A stretch of 64,000 nucleotides of DNA from Lutraria lutraria (lineage: Eukaryota; Mollusca; Bivalvia; Venerida; Mactridae), in the NCBI GenBank assembly GCA_964023205.1, contig OZ026835.1, positions 44,241,083-44,305,082 on the forward strand. Direction: 5' to 3'. Of this stretch, positions 61,045 through 64,000 are shown piece after piece. Position 1 is the stretch's first letter, and each line of letters opens with the position of its first letter. Made by a program: the position numbers and the translations under genes. Below the pieces are notes generated by a model. It did no database searches. It was not told the DNA's origin and was given only the letters and a program-made list of their open reading frames with translations.

Positions 61045-63173
61045 CGACTCTTATCACTGCAGCAATGTTTCGTAACAGGTCCAATTCCGCTATGGCATGT
61101 TACGGACCGTCCAGTTATATATACACAACTAAAACCTCGCTCGCTTGTTCTGTGTTTACATTTATAGCTTAAACCTCAGCAACAAAGTATTTGTTTATGT
61201 ATATGTCAGGATTTGAATGATAATCAAAATCCCTTTGCACAATCTTATCGTCGTTAATCACGTGTGATCGTTTCCAGTCACTCTACGATAAACGTGTACT
61301 TAGACGATAATCGCATAACCGTATCGCATCCGATGTGTCTTACATCGGTTATTGACACGATAATTATTACACGAAACAACGAAACTATTTTCTCGTCTCG
61401 TCTGACAATACAAAGAATACGCACGAGTCTATATTTCGTCTGATTAGAAACATTTCTAGACGAACGAGATAGCGATGTGTGTTAAAGCATCTGTTCAAAA
61501 TGGGTCATACATAATGGAACCACAATAAAAATAGATAAAACATAACATTGTGTGCATTTTATGACATGTGCAAAATGTATATGTTACAATTCTTTCACAA
61601 TGCAGCTTGTTGCTTATTGTAATATTATATACATGTCACTTAAACTGAAATAAATATATACATCCCTCAGAATTTTAACTATTTTATTACATCTATTTGT
61701 TTGCAACATACCCAAGCACTCTTGCTGAAATTATTTTTGTGGTTAAGTCGTTTTCTCGTCTGCTTTGAGCTCATTCTGGTTGTATACAAATACTGTCACA
61801 ATAACAGGACACGCAGAACGAAGCCATCCCTGGTCTACATTATACGGGTAGGGTATGAACATATGGATGTTATTGGACTTCACGTAATGGTATTAATTAG
61901 TATTAAAAGGTCAATGGGCGTTAAGTATCGGATCTGTTTTAGCTTTGTCGTTAACTGCCGGTGCATTTTCACGGTATTTAAACATATGAATTACATATTA
62001 AGCGACTTATTGATAATTCCACGCATGACGCCGAAAGAATTAATGCTGTTGTTACAGAAACGCCGTCAATTTAATCTGTACGGGTATATAACCGGGGGGT
62101 GAATTTCTCAGATATGTTATAATTCTCAAGAATGTATCAATTGACCACGGTGCATCAAAGAAATCACGTGGTGTGACTTATGCTGGTCATATGTTAAAAG
62201 ACCCCTCGCCACTAGCCAAACTCGCAAAGAATTCACCCTTCACATAACAGAACGGTTCGAAACAGTTTCTAGACTCTGTAATCAAAGAGCGCCTAGTGAA
62301 CAAGAACATCATCAAAGTCACTAAGCGACTGAGATGGATTGCTGATAATTTTCATACGTGTGTGATAACTTTAATTCGGATTTCCCCGACGAATTCCAGC
62401 TTTGATGAAAGGAAATCTCCTGCATCGTTTAACAAATTCATCAAAATTATGTCGAAATTTCTTCCATTTCATTAAGACATTGAAACTCATTTTTCAAAAC
62501 TTAGACAATCACAGTGACTGTGGTTGATGATTTCAGTCTTCGATACAACAACCGTCCCATTCATTGAGTCTGAAACTTCCAACAGCCGTACTGCCTGGTA
62601 AAATAAATTGTCGATGACATATAATTTAAATCATGCTCCACGTGGAAAGTTTCAATAAAAAAAAGGAGAGGCTGAAATATTGTCACATGTGGTCTAATGG
62701 TCAAGGTATCTTTGTATCAACCCACACTAATTATGAAGTATGTACTTATATATACTGAACATTATATATATAATAAACTGGGCCATCTTGAATCTACGGA
62801 ATTTTTTTTTCTCCTATAAGACTTTTTAAAATATTATTTTTAGTACTCAAGACTGTACAAAATGGAACTAATTCCTATGCGGCAATAAAAACCAGGTTAT
62901 TAAACATGCTAATTAAACACTTTTATGAGCACGTTAACGATCATATTGAAATAAAATAAAGTATGTTACTATTCTTTAATTTAGAAAATACTTGAAAAAG
63001 GAAGGCAATTCAATAATAACTAAGTGTAAGAAATGTAATTCGAAGTCAAAATTTATCTACTTACATGCAGGTCACCGTGACCTACGGACTAAGGGCAATA
63101 ACCGTGATACTATCGATATTTACATTGATCTATTTGTCCAGAGTTATCAATTATCTCCCCTGCCACTGTCAAA
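61045..63173. other. Non-coding stretch
   Basis: The 133-codon + frame at 61701-62102 starts at TTG and has no recognisable domain. A 75-codon frame at about 62249-62476 has no ATG start. Neither is supported as a gene. Confidence 0.4.
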
Positions 63174-63245
63174 TAAACTGGTTCCCGTTCTATGTTGCAG
63201 TACACCGAAAGGCTTTGTACAGACAAGTCAACGGGAACCAGTTTA
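63174..63245 (+). mobile_element. Short hairpin element, copy 2
   Basis: TAAACTGGTTCCCGTT (63174-63189) and its exact reverse complement (63230-63245) form 16-bp perfect arms. The 40-nt loop matches that of 51800-51857 (GTTGCAGTACACCGAAAGG, TTTGTACAGACAAGTC). The whole unit is 72 bp. Confidence 0.75.
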
Positions 63246-63267
63246 AATGTCAACGTGACCGGAATGA

Positions 63268-63325
63268 TAAACTGGTTCCCGGTTGGTTTGTCTCTAAAAC
63301 TGTAACATGGACTGGAACCAGTTTA
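63268..63325 (+). mobile_element. Short hairpin element, copy 3
   Basis: TAAACTGGTTCC (63268-63279) and GGAACCAGTTTA (63314-63325) form perfect 12-bp arms 22 bp after copy 2. The loop differs from copies 1 and 2 except for a short TTTGT stretch, so only the arms are conserved. Confidence 0.65.
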
Positions 63326-63728
63326 CTGGAATGTAAGCGGGACAACTCTTGTTAAACCTTAAATCGTTATTTGCCGATGGCTATGTGTTCTTATCTAATA
63401 TAGATCGGATATCTAAACTATTTATTTCATTTAATGTGTGGGCTGACATTGTCTAATTTTAATTACATTATAATAAAACGTTCATTTAGTTAATGCTCGG
63501 AATTTCCGCTCCATGTTAATATTATATTGTTATCTCCCTTTTATGTGAACGGTTATTTTATGTTTGGTCGACAGACTCGACACTATAGTCCTCCTGGTAA
63601 CATACGCATGTCGATAATTGTATATAAGATAAATATAATGTCATTATATCGACTTATATGTATTTATATATATTTACATTTAAACAAAGAAATATTTTCA
63701 TTTGATTTAATACAATTAAGAATTCAGA

Positions 63729-63830
63729 AAAATCGATATCTGAATATCGATATCTGAACGATAAGTATACTACCATTGCCGAAACATTCGATATAAATCT
63801 GAGTATCGCGATATATCGTAACCCCTAGAA
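63729..63830. repeat. Cluster of ATCGATATC-type short repeats
   Basis: Two direct copies of ATCGATATCTGAA-like sequence (63732-63757) are followed by ATTCGATATAAATCTGAGTA and ATCGCGATATATCGTAAC. The self-complementary CGATAT/ATATCG words suggest the end of a diverged MITE. No boundaries can be set. Confidence 0.4.
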
Positions 63831-64000
63831 AGGATCTAAAATATTATAATGATATAGGAATGATATATTAGGAATGACAAAGTTACAAACTTTTTAACTT
63901 AAAAAGTAAGTATCATTACTTGCCTCAAGAAGATTCCAATTCCTTGTGGAATTTCACCATAACAGCTGTTCATTCTTTGAAAATAATTGTTTTTAACTTT

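Noticed and set aside
60701..61075. Open frames spanning the N gap on both strands.
   Set aside because: They consist mostly of undetermined residues and are artefacts.
61701..62102. 133-codon open frame on the + strand.
   Set aside because: Starts at TTG, no domain recognised, no neighbouring exons.
62249..62476. 75-codon stop-free frame with plausible residues (KERLVNKNIIKVTKRLRWIA).
   Set aside because: No usable ATG start, no clear splice sites on both sides and no family recognised; not enough to call an exon.

Overview
This is an AT-rich animal genomic window with one recognisable protein-coding gene: a five-exon D-type cyclin on the + strand (coding 12391-17945). Its exon plan and reading frame match vertebrate cyclin D genes closely. 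The surrounding repeats (tRNA-derived SINEs with AAAC-type tails, pogo-like TA-flanked MITEs, a decayed PIF/Harbinger transposase) and the invertebrate-type tRNA-Ala suggest a lophotrochozoan, most likely a mollusc. The species is inferred, not shown.

Layout. 1-2.6 kb: nothing recognised. 2.6-5.2 kb: a repeat cluster holding a broken Harbinger transposase (- strand) and two copies of one SINE family. 5.2-12.1 kb: upstream non-coding DNA with a second SINE type, an X-box-like palindrome and, just before the gene, a perfect NRF1-type palindrome that probably marks the promoter. 12.4-17.9 kb: cyclin D. 17.9 to about 21.4 kb: probable long 3' UTR with an AU-rich element and two close poly(A) signals. 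21.4-43 kb: gene-poor DNA with a tRNA-like pseudogene, a pogo-like remnant, a compact group of MEF2/CArG/E-box/homeodomain-type motifs near 36.3-36.6 kb, and degenerate TCA-repeat tracts near 41 kb. 43.2 kb: an intact tRNA-Ala(AGC) gene on the - strand.

45.4-48.3 kb is the most unusual structure: a 2,929-bp foldback-type element with GC-rich terminal inverted repeats, an exact 9-bp target duplication, and an interior built wholly from about 145-bp satellite units of two types. The rest (48.3-64 kb) is non-coding and rich in short mobile elements: pogo-like MITEs, a family of very short hairpin elements, two SINEs, a GC-rich inverted repeat, and a 200-base assembly gap that begins inside a MITE.

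Functionally, the cyclin D gene is the only protein product that can be supported. The tRNA is an independent Pol III gene. Motif-based regulatory calls are matches by eye and some will be chance.
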